59,493 nucleotides of DNA from Candidatus Melainabacteria bacterium (GTDB taxonomy: Bacteria > Cyanobacteriota > Vampirovibrionia > Obscuribacterales > Obscuribacteraceae): positions 1 through 59,493 of the forward strand of contig JACRFZ010000068.1 in assembly GCA_016212515.1 (NCBI GenBank), in the 5' to 3' direction. The position numbers and the translations under genes were made by a program. The notes below the pieces were generated by a model. It did no database searches, was not told the origin of the DNA, and was given only the letters and a program-made list of their open reading frames with translations. Each line of letters begins with the position of its first letter. The first letter of the stretch is position 1. Positions 26,537 through 34,890 of this stretch are shown piece by piece.

Positions 26537-27292
26537 TTGAGTCGGAGCGGCTTCAGCGCGCTGGTAAGTTTTGACCTCAAAACATATAAGGGGCATTGCC
26601 AGAGCTTTGGCCTGCCGGCCCCAATCGTGGCCAGAGGCAAATCGAATTTAAACAGCGAGCAGTTGAGCCTGGGCAACATATGCGAAAATCGGCCCTATCT
26701 TATTGGAGTTGATGAAGTCGGGCGAGGTTGTCTGGCTGGACCGGTGGTATCGGCAGCGGTGGCATTGCCCTTTGCCGTGCTGGATAAGGAGCTGACTGCT
26801 GCTCTGGCTGAACTGGACGACAGCAAAAAGCTTGATGCGGCTACGCGTGAGAGGCTCTCTTCCTTGTTGCGCTCCTGTGCTCGCTTTGCCATCGCCTCCT
26901 GCAGCGCGGCCGAGATTGATGAGATGAATATATTGAACGCCAGTTTGCGCTCAATGGATCTGGCTGTGGCCGCCCTGCTGAAAGATCTTGCTCTAGCAAG
27001 CGACGGGGCGCTCATTCTTGTCGACGGCAATAAGCCAATCAAGAATGGCTCCTATAAGCAATTGACCGTGATCAAAGGTGACAGCCATTCCGCTTCCATA
27101 GCGGCGGCCTCGGTTATTGCTAAAGTGCACCGGGATGCCCATATGAAAGAACTGGATAAATGTTATCCGGCCTACGGCTTCGCCGGGCATAAGGGCTATC
27201 CCGCCATTTCCCATCGCAAAGCTATTGCCGAGGTAGGTCCCTGTCCCGAACACCGCACAAGCTTTCGCCTCTTACCCGAGGAGAAACCTTAG
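26537..27292 (+). CDS. rnhB: Ribonuclease HII
   Basis: 251 residues from TTG 26537, with AGAGGG about 7 bases upstream. Catalytic core starts IGVDEVGRGCLAGPVVSAAV (Asp-Glu of the D-E-D-D set), then DDSKKL, LVDGNKPI and KGDSHSASIAAASVIAKVHRD. It cleaves RNA in RNA-DNA hybrids and at single ribonucleotides. An unusual ~45-residue N-terminal extension precedes the core; its start could lie further in (next in-frame ATG/GTG not obvious). Third gene of the rplS-rbgA-rnhB set. Confidence 0.96.
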   Translation: MSRSGFSALVSFDLKTYKGHCQSFGLPAPIVARGKSNLNSEQLSLGNICENRPYLIGVDEVGRGCLAGPVVSAAVALPFAVLDKELTAALAELDDSKKLDAATRERLSSLLRSCARFAIASCSAAEIDEMNILNASLRSMDLAVAALLKDLALASDGALILVDGNKPIKNGSYKQLTVIKGDSHSASIAAASVIAKVHRDAHMKELDKCYPAYGFAGHKGYPAISHRKAIAEVGPCPEHRTSFRLLPEEKP

Positions 27293-27301
27293 GGCGCGCT
27301 T

Positions 27302-28111
27302 TCAATGTGCCTGGGGCGTGCTTATCAAACTTGTATCTTTTTGACCGGCAAGAAATTTCTTGAAGATCTCCCGATCCAGTTCAAAGGCCGCCGGGCTGAC
27401 ATGAACGTCTCCGGAGAAAGGATAATCATAGTTGGCTAAAAGAAAAATGTTCAAGGCCATTACCGTGGCCACCAGACCGGTCATCAGTATTTGCGTGCGT
27501 TCGTTGCGAACTTCAAAAAAGTAGGTAAAAGCAATGGTGGCACCACCGCCGGCCAGCACCACTATCCACATACCGAGCGGTAATTGATTAACCATGGCCG
27601 CAAAGCGCAGGGTGCGGAAATTTCCCAGTCTGGAGATGGCCGCCAGTATTGCCTGGTGCACATTGCTCTCGCCTGTTTCCCGGGGGTTGAAGCTGACGCA
27701 AAGACGCCAGATATCACTGTAAAGATCCCAGGCTTCGGGTGAGGATTTACGGTCTTCCATCAGTTGCCATTCTTTATCAATGACTACTTCTGCATAATTC
27801 ATGCACTTGACTTGTAGCTGGCTCCGAAGCGGCTCCGGAAAGCCTGCCGCGCCGCGGAAGACATCGGCCAGGGCGCCGGCTTCTTCCTGTACATTGATGC
27901 GTGCCTCGTCAAATCTTTGCATGGCCCCTGCCACCAGGAAGCCCAATAGAACTGAAAAGAGCGTGCCGATTACCGATAAAAGAGGATCTGCCACGGCATG
28001 ATTCATGCTCAATTCATTGAGGTCGACTTTTCTTCTTACCACCAGCATGAAGAAGATGGCAGCCCAGATCAGTCCGACAATCACTATGAATCCGTAGAAA
28101 AAAGTAACCAC
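27302..28111 (-). CDS. DUF4239 integral membrane protein
   Basis: 269 residues from GTG 28111. Transmembrane segments near 4-24, 42-63, 180-200 and 210-230 (the TIAFTYFFEV and GLVATVMALNIFLLANYDYPF region), with a large cytoplasmic or periplasmic loop between. The pattern (N-terminal helix, VIGTLFSVLLGFLVAGAM, C-terminal NYDYPFSGDVHVSP) fits DUF4239, bestrophin-like proteins of unknown function. Convergent with rnhB, 9 bp apart. A terminator-like hairpin lies just upstream between it and the J-domain gene, so it is probably transcribed on its own. Confidence 0.82.
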   Translation of the reverse strand: MVTFFYGFIVIVGLIWAAIFFMLVVRRKVDLNELSMNHAVADPLLSVIGTLFSVLLGFLVAGAMQRFDEARINVQEEAGALADVFRGAAGFPEPLRSQLQVKCMNYAEVVIDKEWQLMEDRKSSPEAWDLYSDIWRLCVSFNPRETGESNVHQAILAAISRLGNFRTLRFAAMVNQLPLGMWIVVLAGGGATIAFTYFFEVRNERTQILMTGLVATVMALNIFLLANYDYPFSGDVHVSPAAFELDREIFKKFLAGQKDTSLISTPQAH

Positions 28112-28154
28112 TCTCAGACTGCCTCGTTGCTTTCAATGCATGGTTGAAAATGAA

Positions 28155-28194
28155 AGCGCTGAAGATCGAACTTGCATTCTAAATCTTCAGCGCT
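28155..28194 (-). terminator. Rho-independent terminator-like hairpin after the J-domain gene
   Basis: Arms AGCGCTGAAGAT (28155-28166) and ATCTTCAGCGCT (28183-28194) are perfect inverted complements with a 16-base loop. On the minus strand the hairpin is followed by TTCATTTTC. It lies 27 bp beyond the stop of the J-domain protein gene and 44 bp before the start of the DUF4239 gene. Confidence 0.65.
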
Positions 28195-28220
28195 CTAAGC
28201 TACTTACCTGGCTATCAGGC

Positions 28221-29015
28221 TCAGGTGCGAGCCGGCAGATTGGGAGTGCCGCCGGTTGCGCTCTGGTTGATATTGGCTTTGCGCATTTTCTTCTCGGTGT
28301 CCGTACCGCCATCGAGAATTTGTGTCTTGGACAATTGTTCGAGAAGGTAGTCTACGCCTTTTACCGAGATCATGAAGAGGCGTTCGCCCATTTCAATAAG
28401 CCCTTTTTCACGCAAGTACCAGATATTGAATTCCATCTCGGCCATGTCTTCCGTGCCCAGGATGTCCATCATCATTTTGGCAGAAGCACCGCCGGTCGCC
28501 GGTCTTTTCTTTTTGGCTTGCAAGAGAATCTGCAGCATCGCTATGCGCATTTCTAGTTCGTTCCAGGTGGTGCTGGTTTGAACTTTGAGGGCCTGCCTGT
28601 TGAATGTTGCCGCACCACCGGCGCTACCAGGTGCTCCCGGCGCGGCTCCCTGAGGAGAACCCGGTGCCGGTGACTGCTCTCTTGCTCCCAGAGACATGTC
28701 GTAGGCAGCGCGCTTGCCTTCATCGGAGAGGGTACGCCAGGCGTCGGTGATGATGCGGAATTTCTCTGCATCTCCGGTTTCGGTGTTATCCGGGTGATAC
28801 ATGGCTGCCAGGAAGCGGTAAGCATAGCGGATGATAGTGGAGTGAGCATCGCGATTGACCTGCAGGAGGTCGTAGTAGTTAATCGGTTTGGCAGCGCCGC
28901 CGGGTTGTCCGCCGGGTTGTCCGCCGCCGGGTTGACCGCCGCCGGGCTGTCCGCCGCCGGGTTGACCACCGGGCATGCCTGGTCTTGGAGGAGGGGGAGG
29001 TGGTTGCCACGACAT
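28221..29015 (-). CDS. J-domain protein with GGQPGGG repeats
   Basis: 264 residues. N-terminal ~40 residues are Pro/Gly/Gln repeats (PPPPPPRPGMPGG then GGQPGGG units). J domain at about 45-110: YYDLLQVNRDAHSTIIRYAY, HPD in MYHPDNTETGD, and KRAAYDMSL. A second Ala/Pro-rich linker leads to a helical C-terminal domain (about 150-250) that resembles a winged-helix (EFNIWYLREKGLIEMGERLF) but is not identified. Ribosome site AAGGGA 8 bases upstream of ATG. It starts 2 bp after the acyl-CoA dehydrogenase stop, so the two are one minus-strand operon; no reason for that pairing is visible. Confidence 0.82.
   Translation of the reverse strand: MSWQPPPPPPRPGMPGGQPGGGQPGGGQPGGGQPGGQPGGAAKPINYYDLLQVNRDAHSTIIRYAYRFLAAMYHPDNTETGDAEKFRIITDAWRTLSDEGKRAAYDMSLGAREQSPAPGSPQGAAPGAPGSAGGAATFNRQALKVQTSTTWNELEMRIAMLQILLQAKKKRPATGGASAKMMMDILGTEDMAEMEFNIWYLREKGLIEMGERLFMISVKGVDYLLEQLSKTQILDGGTDTEKKMRKANINQSATGGTPNLPART
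28896..28975 (-). repeat. 15-bp tandem repeat encoding the GGQPG run
   Basis: The plus strand shows repeated ccgccgccgggttga/ccgccgccgggctgt units of 15 bp (some 12 bp) coding the Gly-Gly-Gln-Pro run at the N-terminus of the J-domain protein. Such in-frame tandem repeats can vary in copy number by slippage. Confidence 0.75.
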
Positions 29016-29017
29016 AT

Positions 29018-30196
29018 TTATAGTCCCTTCAGTACGTTTTGAGCTATTACCAGTCTTTGAACTTCAGAAGTTCCTTCGTAGATTTCAGTTATCTTGGCGT
29101 CACGCATATAGCGCTCAGCCGGATAGTCGGTTACGTAGCCGTAGCCGCCGAAAATTTGTACGCATTTGACGGTGGAACGCATTGCTACTTCCGCGGCAAA
29201 TAGTTTGGCGTGAGCCGCTTCTTTCGTGATTTTGACTCCCAGATCTTGACCGCGAGCGGCGTTGAAAGTCAAAAGGCGAGCCGCATCAATTTCTGTTTGC
29301 ATCTCGGCCAACATAAATTGAATGGCCTGGAACTTATTGATGGTTTGATTGAAGGCGATGCGCTCTTTGCTGTACTTGAAGGCATGATCCCAGGCTCCCT
29401 GGGCAATACCCACGGCCTGAGCGGCAATGCCGATTCTGCCACCGTCCAGGGTGACCATTGAGACCTTGAAGCCGTCCTGGGGACCGGCCAGCATATTGGC
29501 TACCGGTACAGGACTGTCTTCGAAGTTAATCTGACAGGTGGAGGAGCCCTTGATGCCCAGCTTATCTTCCAGTTTGCCGAAGGTGAAACCGGGGGTGCCT
29601 TTTTCAACGATGAGGGCAATCAGACCCTTGTGCTTGAGGCTGGCATCGGTCTGGGCAATGACCAGGTAGTAGTCCGCTTCAATACCGTTGGTGATCCAGT
29701 TTTTGGAACCGTTCAAAATGTAGTGGTCGCCTTTTCTCACTGCCGTGCACTTGGCGGCGGCGGCATCGGAACCGGAGCCCGGCTCGGAGAGGGCGAAGGC
29801 TCCCAGTTTTTTGCCCTGGCAAAGAGGCACGAGAAACTTTTCTTTCTGCTCTTCCGTGCCGAAAATGTAGATGGGTTTAGCGCAGAGCGAAACATGGGCC
29901 GAGTAAATCACCGAGGTGGTGGCGCAAGCTTTGGCCAGTTCCTCCACCACGATGGCATATGAGACGTTGTCCATACCGGCGCCGCCGTACTTTTCAGGGA
30001 AGGGCAGACCGCAGAGATCGGAGCTTGCCAGAAGCTCGAAGTTTTCCCGGGGAAAGCGATGCTTCTGGTCTACTTCGGCGGCCTTGGGGGCAAATTCGGC
30101 CTGGGCCATTTCACGGACGGTCTCTTGTATGAGTACTTGTTCTTCCGTGAGGGCGAAGGTCATGGGTGAGTCTGATTGGGTGGCAGCAGTATACAT
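29018..30196 (-). CDS. Acyl-CoA dehydrogenase (short/branched-chain type)
   Basis: 392 residues. Full ACAD fold: N-terminal helices, middle beta-domain with FALSEPGSGSD, TNGIEADYYLVIAQT, and C-terminal helices with FGGYGYVTDYPAERYMRD followed by EIYEGTSEVQRLVIAQ. The Glu in YEGTSEV is the catalytic base of short/medium and branched-chain enzymes, so it should oxidise acyl-CoA with FAD and pass electrons to ETF. No visible ribosome site at ATG 30196 (another ATG 11 codons in). Cytoplasmic. Chain length preference not decidable. First gene of an operon with the J-domain protein. Confidence 0.94.
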   Translation of the reverse strand: MYTAATQSDSPMTFALTEEQVLIQETVREMAQAEFAPKAAEVDQKHRFPRENFELLASSDLCGLPFPEKYGGAGMDNVSYAIVVEELAKACATTSVIYSAHVSLCAKPIYIFGTEEQKEKFLVPLCQGKKLGAFALSEPGSGSDAAAAKCTAVRKGDHYILNGSKNWITNGIEADYYLVIAQTDASLKHKGLIALIVEKGTPGFTFGKLEDKLGIKGSSTCQINFEDSPVPVANMLAGPQDGFKVSMVTLDGGRIGIAAQAVGIAQGAWDHAFKYSKERIAFNQTINKFQAIQFMLAEMQTEIDAARLLTFNAARGQDLGVKITKEAAHAKLFAAEVAMRSTVKCVQIFGGYGYVTDYPAERYMRDAKITEIYEGTSEVQRLVIAQNVLKGL

Positions 30197-30577
30197 TTTG
30201 TTCGTCTTGCTAACTCTTGCTTGGTAGGTCTCTGATTGTTAAATCCGCGGTCGTACCTGAGTGAACCGGATTTCCGCTCAGGTGTCTATTGCTTCCTCTT
30301 TGCTTTGTTCCGGTAAATTACTTGAGAACGGATGGTCTATTGAAATTGGAAAACGCACCCTGTTGTCAAAAGCATCGCCACCAGCTCAAACAGGTCAGAC
30401 CGTTGAATCTTTCCTGTAAAAACACCGGTTTTTGATGGTTATGAATGATAGCACTTTCAGCCCCTGTGGTGTGTCTTTAAGGCTTTTCAAGCAGTGCCGG
30501 CAGCCCTTGAATTTAATCGAAGCGCACCCGCCTACTTCATGGGACTGGGCAGATATTGTAGAGTTAACGGGGAAATA
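30197..30577 (+). other. 381-bp intergenic stretch
   Basis: Divergent promoter space between the acyl-CoA dehydrogenase (minus) and the receiver-GAF-GGDEF gene (plus). Open frames here lack ribosome sites. I see no clear promoter core or structured RNA. Confidence 0.5.
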
Positions 30578-32056
30578 ATGAGGAAGTATACGGGCGTGTC
30601 CGATATCAAAGTGCTTTATGTGGAAGATGCGAAGAGTTCCGGTGGGGCTCTCCGGCAGGCGCTCAAAGATGCGCATATGAATGCCGTTTATCTGGGCGGC
30701 GGCTTTGACGCCCTTGATGAACTGGCCGACAGCGGTGCCGATGCCGTGGTGGCCTGTCTTGACCTGGTGGATCTGCCGGGCTACCAGCTTTCAGCCCTGA
30801 TCAAGTCCTCCTCCGTATCTTGCCGCTTGCCTGTAATCCTTTTCGGCGTCACCGGCTCCAAGGTGGATCCGCTCTGGATTAAGGCCTCCCAGGCCGATGC
30901 CTATTTTACCGACAAGGAAGTTACGGACGCCAAAGCGGTTGTAGCTAAATTGAAGGAACTGGTGGAAGAGTCGCGTAAGCAGGGCTTTGATCGGCAGAAG
31001 AGTCAGGCTTTGCTGGCCTGTCGCAGTAATTTCTCCTCTTCGAAAGTTGTGGAAAGTGCCAATTTGCTTCTGGACGAATTGGTCCTCTCTCGCTCTGCTT
31101 CGGCTCTTGCCGCTCGTCTTGGTCTTTCTGAGAATCGCAAAGAATTGCTGGATTCCTTTTTCAACGGCATATTTGCCTTTGTCGAAGCCGACCTCGTCGG
31201 ACTGGTAGTGGCCGCGTCCGCGACGCCCTGGGCCGCCTTCCATTGCGATAAGGTGGTGAGCGGCAGCTATAAGAAGTTGACGGAGCGCCTCTCCACGGAA
31301 CTTGAACTGAAGAGCGAACTACAAATCGAACTGAGGGGCGAACTGACCGAGGGCACCGGTAAAGACATGGGCTCGGTGCAGATTGTACCCGTATCCTATA
31401 AAGGGCGGGCCCTGGGAGCCCTGGTGGTAGCCTCCAAGGATAGAAATGCCTTCTCCGATCAGGCCCTGGCTTTCGGCGAAATGCTCGGGCAGGCCCTGCC
31501 CACCGCCTTCGAACTTTTGCTTGCCCGGGAAACTATTTCCGACATGCAGACCCGCGAAGCTTATCGCGCTTCTATAGATTCTCTTACCGGTCTCTATAAT
31601 CTGGAGTTTCTGGTTGGTTTCTTGCAACAACAACTACTCTTCTCCTTCCGCCAGCGCTTGCCAGTGGCTGTCGTGATCGTCGATATTGATGCCTTCAGCA
31701 AGGTGAACCAGGAACACGGCTTTGAATTTGGCGACGGTGCTCTTATGACCATTGCCAATCGCTTGCTCAATATCACCCGTTCCAGCGATTTGATAGCGCG
31801 CTACGGCGGCGATCAGTTTGCTGTTGTTCTGCCTAACACCGATGTGGCAGGAGCCCGCGTACTTGCCGAAAAAGTACGTTCCGATGTGGAGTCGCTCGAC
31901 TTCAGCAACGGTAGTAAGGGTCATCGGATTACAGTCTCGGTTGGTTGCGCCAGCTTTAATATGGAAGACTTGAATCCGGAAACCATCCTGCGCGATGCAA
32001 AGCTGGCCCTGCGCAAAGCGAAAGACGAAGGACGCAATCGTATTTCGGCGGGCTAA
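30578..32056 (+). CDS. Receiver-GAF-GGDEF protein with GGDQF active-site variant
   Basis: 492 residues from ATG 30578 (GGGGA 6 bases upstream). N-terminal receiver-like domain (about 10-125: IKVLYVEDAKSSGGAL, ACLDLVDLPG with a possible phospho-Asp). A middle GAF-like region (about 170-330) rich in Val/Leu strands. C-terminal GGDEF domain begins DSLTGLYNLEFLVGFL; the signature loop reads YGGDQFAVVL, i.e. GGDEF with Gln replacing the metal-binding Glu. That change usually weakens cyclase activity, so c-di-GMP synthesis is uncertain; it may bind GTP or act as a sensor output. Cytoplasmic. Followed 57 bp later by the lipase gene on the same strand. Confidence 0.85.
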   Translation: MRKYTGVSDIKVLYVEDAKSSGGALRQALKDAHMNAVYLGGGFDALDELADSGADAVVACLDLVDLPGYQLSALIKSSSVSCRLPVILFGVTGSKVDPLWIKASQADAYFTDKEVTDAKAVVAKLKELVEESRKQGFDRQKSQALLACRSNFSSSKVVESANLLLDELVLSRSASALAARLGLSENRKELLDSFFNGIFAFVEADLVGLVVAASATPWAAFHCDKVVSGSYKKLTERLSTELELKSELQIELRGELTEGTGKDMGSVQIVPVSYKGRALGALVVASKDRNAFSDQALAFGEMLGQALPTAFELLLARETISDMQTREAYRASIDSLTGLYNLEFLVGFLQQQLLFSFRQRLPVAVVIVDIDAFSKVNQEHGFEFGDGALMTIANRLLNITRSSDLIARYGGDQFAVVLPNTDVAGARVLAEKVRSDVESLDFSNGSKGHRITVSVGCASFNMEDLNPETILRDAKLALRKAKDEGRNRISAG

Positions 32057-32113
32057 CTGCCTGTAACTGATGTTGTCTGTCCTCAGTCAAAATCCCAAGC
32101 AAGGAAAATTAAA

Positions 32114-33955
32114 ATGCTCATCTGTGGACGAGTTCAAAACGTCGCCATCATCATTTTGACAGCCATTATGATTTTGGTTTCCTCTCCGGCCCTGGCCCTG
32201 GATGGGCAAGGTGAGTCAGAAGGTGCTCCGGAAGCGGTCCTGAATCTAGATCTGTGCACCCTTGCCTACCAGCTCTACCATCAGTCTCTGTGTTTGCCCC
32301 TTGATCCCTGGTATGACCTGATGTCGCGGGTGGGAAGCGATCGGCGCGAGAATATTTGTCGATTTACCCATGAATATGCGGCCCGCCTTGGCGCCGCCGG
32401 TCCCGCGGGGCAGTCTGCGGAAGCGGGTTTTTACAGTGGTCCCAATGCAGCGCGCAACTGGTCAGGCACCAACTTAAACCTTGATCCGATCCTGACTAAC
32501 TACAAATTCATAGATGCCAGGAACCCGGCCTTTACCCGTGACGGTGAGCGTTATCTTGCCGTCAAGGCGCCGGCCTATTTGAGTCAGAATATAAGAGTGA
32601 TTGACGGTGTTCGCTACAGAGCCAAGCCGGCCGGCTTTCCCTCAAATGATGTGGAGATGTTCCGGGTGCGCGAATACCCGACCGGTGAAGATCATCTGGT
32701 TGTTTTTGAGGGCGGCACAGGCATTGTTGGCTCCACCGAGCCGGCCTGGAGTCTCATGGGTTTCGTTTTGATGCACAAGACCGCCACCGGATATGATGCG
32801 CACATCGTTTTTCGCGGCAGTCGTAGCGGCGCCTCCCTGACCAAGACTGTTTTGAAGGCGCAAGATGTCGTCGGTGATGCTAAGGGAAATCCCGACTGGA
32901 TTACCGATCTCAGAGGAAGCAAACAAATCCCTCAACCATTGATTAGCAAGGTCGGTAAGGTAACCGAAGGCTTTGCCAATTCTCTGCCGACCATGCTTGG
33001 GCCCGTAAGCCAGTGCTGTAAGTTTCTCTCTGAGAAGTATCCGGCTCCCGAGCACATCTTCGTGACCGGACACAGTTTGGGAGCCGGTTTGGCTACTCAG
33101 TTCGCCAGCTCGGTATTGCAGGGCGGCTACGGTGAGGAACTGGCCAGGCAAGTGCCGGGCTGGTCCTGGGATAAGATCATGCTTTTGGCTTATGCTCAGC
33201 CTATACCTGGCGACCCGGAGTGGGCTCAGCAGTTTGATAAACTCTCCCCATCCGCTCAGCATTACTGGGTTGAGGGAGATATGGTCGTGGAAGCCACTTC
33301 CAGCAGTCTGGTCAACCTATTTATAGATAAGGGCGAACATGCCGGTATTCAGAAGAAACTTGCTGCTGTAGCAAACTGTCAGGACAACCCCCATGAGGTG
33401 TTTGTGATTCGTGCCGCGCTACTGCGTGACCTTTCTTCCAGCTTTGCGCCTCTGGTTAGCAGGCTTGCTGCGGAGAATACCTGGGGCTATTATGAAAATA
33501 TCTCCAAAATGGTTACCGGGCAGGCGGTCAGCTATGTTTTTCCGGGCGCACCGGCTCCCGTTATTGTCTCTCAGTCCAACCTCAGGCAGGTACTGAACAA
33601 CTGCAATTTTGGCAAACAGTTCGGCAACTGGCTGGAGCAGGTTTATGCCAGAATGATCGCCGATAAGAGCAGTTATATCGGTCCTAAGTTTCAGAGTACC
33701 CTTGATGAGCGGCGCCAACTGGTACTGAATCTGGTGGCGCGTATGAGACAACCTGTGCCCGGCGATATGAACCAGGCTCTTGATGGTCTGGTGGAAGACT
33801 TTAAACTGATCGACGGTAACCTCGGGCTTACGGAGGAGGAGCAGTGGATTTATTCAGCCATGCTTCTCGGAAGGCTCGAGAACACGTCTCTTACCGTAAC
33901 CGATCTGCAATCGAGACCGGAGACTAAGGCCGGTCTTGAATCAGCACCAAATTGA
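32114..33955 (+). CDS. Secreted class-3-type lipase/alpha-beta hydrolase
   Basis: 613 residues. Signal peptide at 1-30 (hydrophobic AIIILTAIMILVSSPALALDG). The class-3 lipase-like region starts about 195 (HIVFRGSRSGASLTK strand/turn) and contains the nucleophile elbow VTGHSLGAGLATQFA with S321; the downstream Asp and His of the triad cannot be placed safely. The remaining ~280 residues are a helical C-terminal extension. Exported, so it may hydrolyse lipids or polyester outside the cell or in the envelope. Start ATG 32114 with GGA upstream; in-frame after the diguanylate-cyclase-like gene. No partner foldase. Confidence 0.82.
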   Translation: MLICGRVQNVAIIILTAIMILVSSPALALDGQGESEGAPEAVLNLDLCTLAYQLYHQSLCLPLDPWYDLMSRVGSDRRENICRFTHEYAARLGAAGPAGQSAEAGFYSGPNAARNWSGTNLNLDPILTNYKFIDARNPAFTRDGERYLAVKAPAYLSQNIRVIDGVRYRAKPAGFPSNDVEMFRVREYPTGEDHLVVFEGGTGIVGSTEPAWSLMGFVLMHKTATGYDAHIVFRGSRSGASLTKTVLKAQDVVGDAKGNPDWITDLRGSKQIPQPLISKVGKVTEGFANSLPTMLGPVSQCCKFLSEKYPAPEHIFVTGHSLGAGLATQFASSVLQGGYGEELARQVPGWSWDKIMLLAYAQPIPGDPEWAQQFDKLSPSAQHYWVEGDMVVEATSSSLVNLFIDKGEHAGIQKKLAAVANCQDNPHEVFVIRAALLRDLSSSFAPLVSRLAAENTWGYYENISKMVTGQAVSYVFPGAPAPVIVSQSNLRQVLNNCNFGKQFGNWLEQVYARMIADKSSYIGPKFQSTLDERRQLVLNLVARMRQPVPGDMNQALDGLVEDFKLIDGNLGLTEEEQWIYSAMLLGRLENTSLTVTDLQSRPETKAGLESAPN

Positions 33956-34005
33956 ACGGGCAGAACCTGGCCCCTTCAGGTAAAGTTACTTCCGGGCAGA
34001 CTTGT

Positions 34006-34019
34006 ATGACATCCGTCAT
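34006..34019 (+). promoter_or_regulatory. Palindromic operator candidate ATGAC-N4-GTCAT
   Basis: The sequence TTGTATGACATCCGTCATCC holds a perfect inverted repeat ATGAC-ATCC-GTCAT. The same palindrome with the same TTGT prefix occurs at 36796-36809, upstream of the two-component kinase. NarL/DesR/LiaR-type regulators bind inverted pentamers of this form, so it may be a target of the response regulator encoded at 34891-35526. A TATAAC (34059) or TATACC (34073) box lies 45-60 bases downstream. Confidence 0.5.
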
Positions 34020-34080
34020 CCAATAGTTGTGACTTCAATAAGCTGACTCCGATTCTTCTATAACATATTTTGTATACCGT

Positions 34081-34154
34081 CCGATGGGAAGCCGGTGGCT
34101 GCTTAGGGGTGTAAGCGAAAGTCCATCAGGGGGGTTTCCCATCGGTTTTTTTTT
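34081..34154 (+). ncRNA. Candidate small RNA or long-loop intrinsic terminator
   Basis: CCGATGGGAA (34081-34090) pairs with TTCCCATCGG (34136-34145), followed by nine T residues (34146-34154): a textbook Rho-independent terminator end. The ~45-base loop has its own stem GCTTA/TAAGC. It could simply end the lipase transcript 130 bp downstream, but the palindrome at 34006 and an AT-rich TATAAC/TATACC box just before 34081 also fit a free-standing ~75-90 nt small RNA. The GGGAAGCCGGTG run recalls cobalamin riboswitches, but the rest of that motif is absent. Confidence 0.45.
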
Positions 34155-34224
34155 GCTTAGCACGCTCATTACGGTTGGTCTGAAAGCCTTCAGGACCATG
34201 GTTTTGTTGCGTCGTACTTTGGAC

Positions 34225-34238
34225 ATTACATCTGTCAT
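34225..34238 (+). promoter_or_regulatory. Imperfect operator copy (ATTAC-N4-GTCAT)
   Basis: One arm base differs from the perfect palindromes at 34006 and 36796 (ATTAC instead of ATGAC); the spacer ATCT resembles ATCC of the first. A half-site TATGACGGCG follows at 34247. Located about 160 bp upstream of the 34399 gene. Confidence 0.3.
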
Positions 34239-34398
34239 GCGCGATCTATGACGGCGATCTGATGCTTGTAAAGAGTCTCCGACATAAACTGCTCTTGGTC
34301 CGGTGGTTGCAAGCCTTTGATTTAGAGATGCTTGGGAGTCCTGTGAAACTGCTGCTGCCGGCGCTTATTTTTACTCTGTTTTCTGGAGGTTACTAGCT

Positions 34399-34818
34399 AT
34401 GGGAATTGAGAATGAGATCAATAAACTGGAGAAGGTAGACGCCACGGAATCTAACGGCAAGTCGAGTTTGTTCGAAGATGCTTATACGTCATCAGATAAT
34501 TCGAGAAGTCAGACGCAAGACAACAGTAACCTGGAGAAGGACGGCACCCTGCCTGTCTTGAGGCTGGATTGTCCGACTGGTAATGAATCGGGAGTGCCGG
34601 CTGATGGCCGAGAAAGAAACGGTGAAAGTAATTCGGGAAACGTTGAGAGTTCCGTGCGGGAGGCAGCCGAAGCTGTGGGGCGCGCTCGCAAGAATGGCTC
34701 TGCTCACGAATCCGTTGATAGTCAGCCCTGGCACTACCCCGGCAGTGCCTCGGGAGCCGATGCGCCGGCGCTTCCCAACCCTTCTGGTGGCCGTCCTGAT
34801 GGGCATATAGGGCGTTAA
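34399..34818 (+). CDS. Small disordered unknown protein
   Basis: 139 residues from ATG 34399, with a strong GGAGG 9 bases upstream, which is the main evidence that it is translated. Composition is polar and low-complexity (Ser, Asn, Glu, Gly, Pro), with no hydrophobic core, signal peptide or repeat; probably disordered. The N-terminus MGIENEINKLEKVDATES has some charged helical propensity. Convergent with the two-component response regulator, 72 bp apart. Function unknown; the regulatory palindromes upstream suggest it may be controlled by that system. Confidence 0.6.
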   Translation: MGIENEINKLEKVDATESNGKSSLFEDAYTSSDNSRSQTQDNSNLEKDGTLPVLRLDCPTGNESGVPADGRERNGESNSGNVESSVREAAEAVGRARKNGSAHESVDSQPWHYPGSASGADAPALPNPSGGRPDGHIGR

Positions 34819-34890
34819 CGAAAAAGACGAATGCAGCAGGGGCTTAGAAATGAGCCCCTCGCTTCTTGCTATGGTTATGAAAGCGGTTTT

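Larger units (their letters stand above)
33956..34398 (+). other. 443-bp regulatory stretch
   Basis: Between the lipase and the 34399 gene lie two palindromes of the ATGAC-N4-GTCAT kind (34006-34019; 34225-34238 with one mismatch) and a strong hairpin plus nine T residues (34081-34154). A minus-strand open frame here (34035-34238) has no ribosome site and is rejected. The layout suggests a short noncoding transcript and regulatory DNA rather than a gene. Confidence 0.5.

Noticed and set aside
34081..34145. Cobalamin-riboswitch-like GGGAAGCCGGTG run
   Set aside because: The remaining conserved boxes (GCCACTG, B12 box) are missing and no cobalamin gene follows; kept only as a hairpin/small RNA candidate.
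34035..34238. 67-codon minus-strand frame
   Set aside because: No ribosome site and runs through the hairpin and palindromes.
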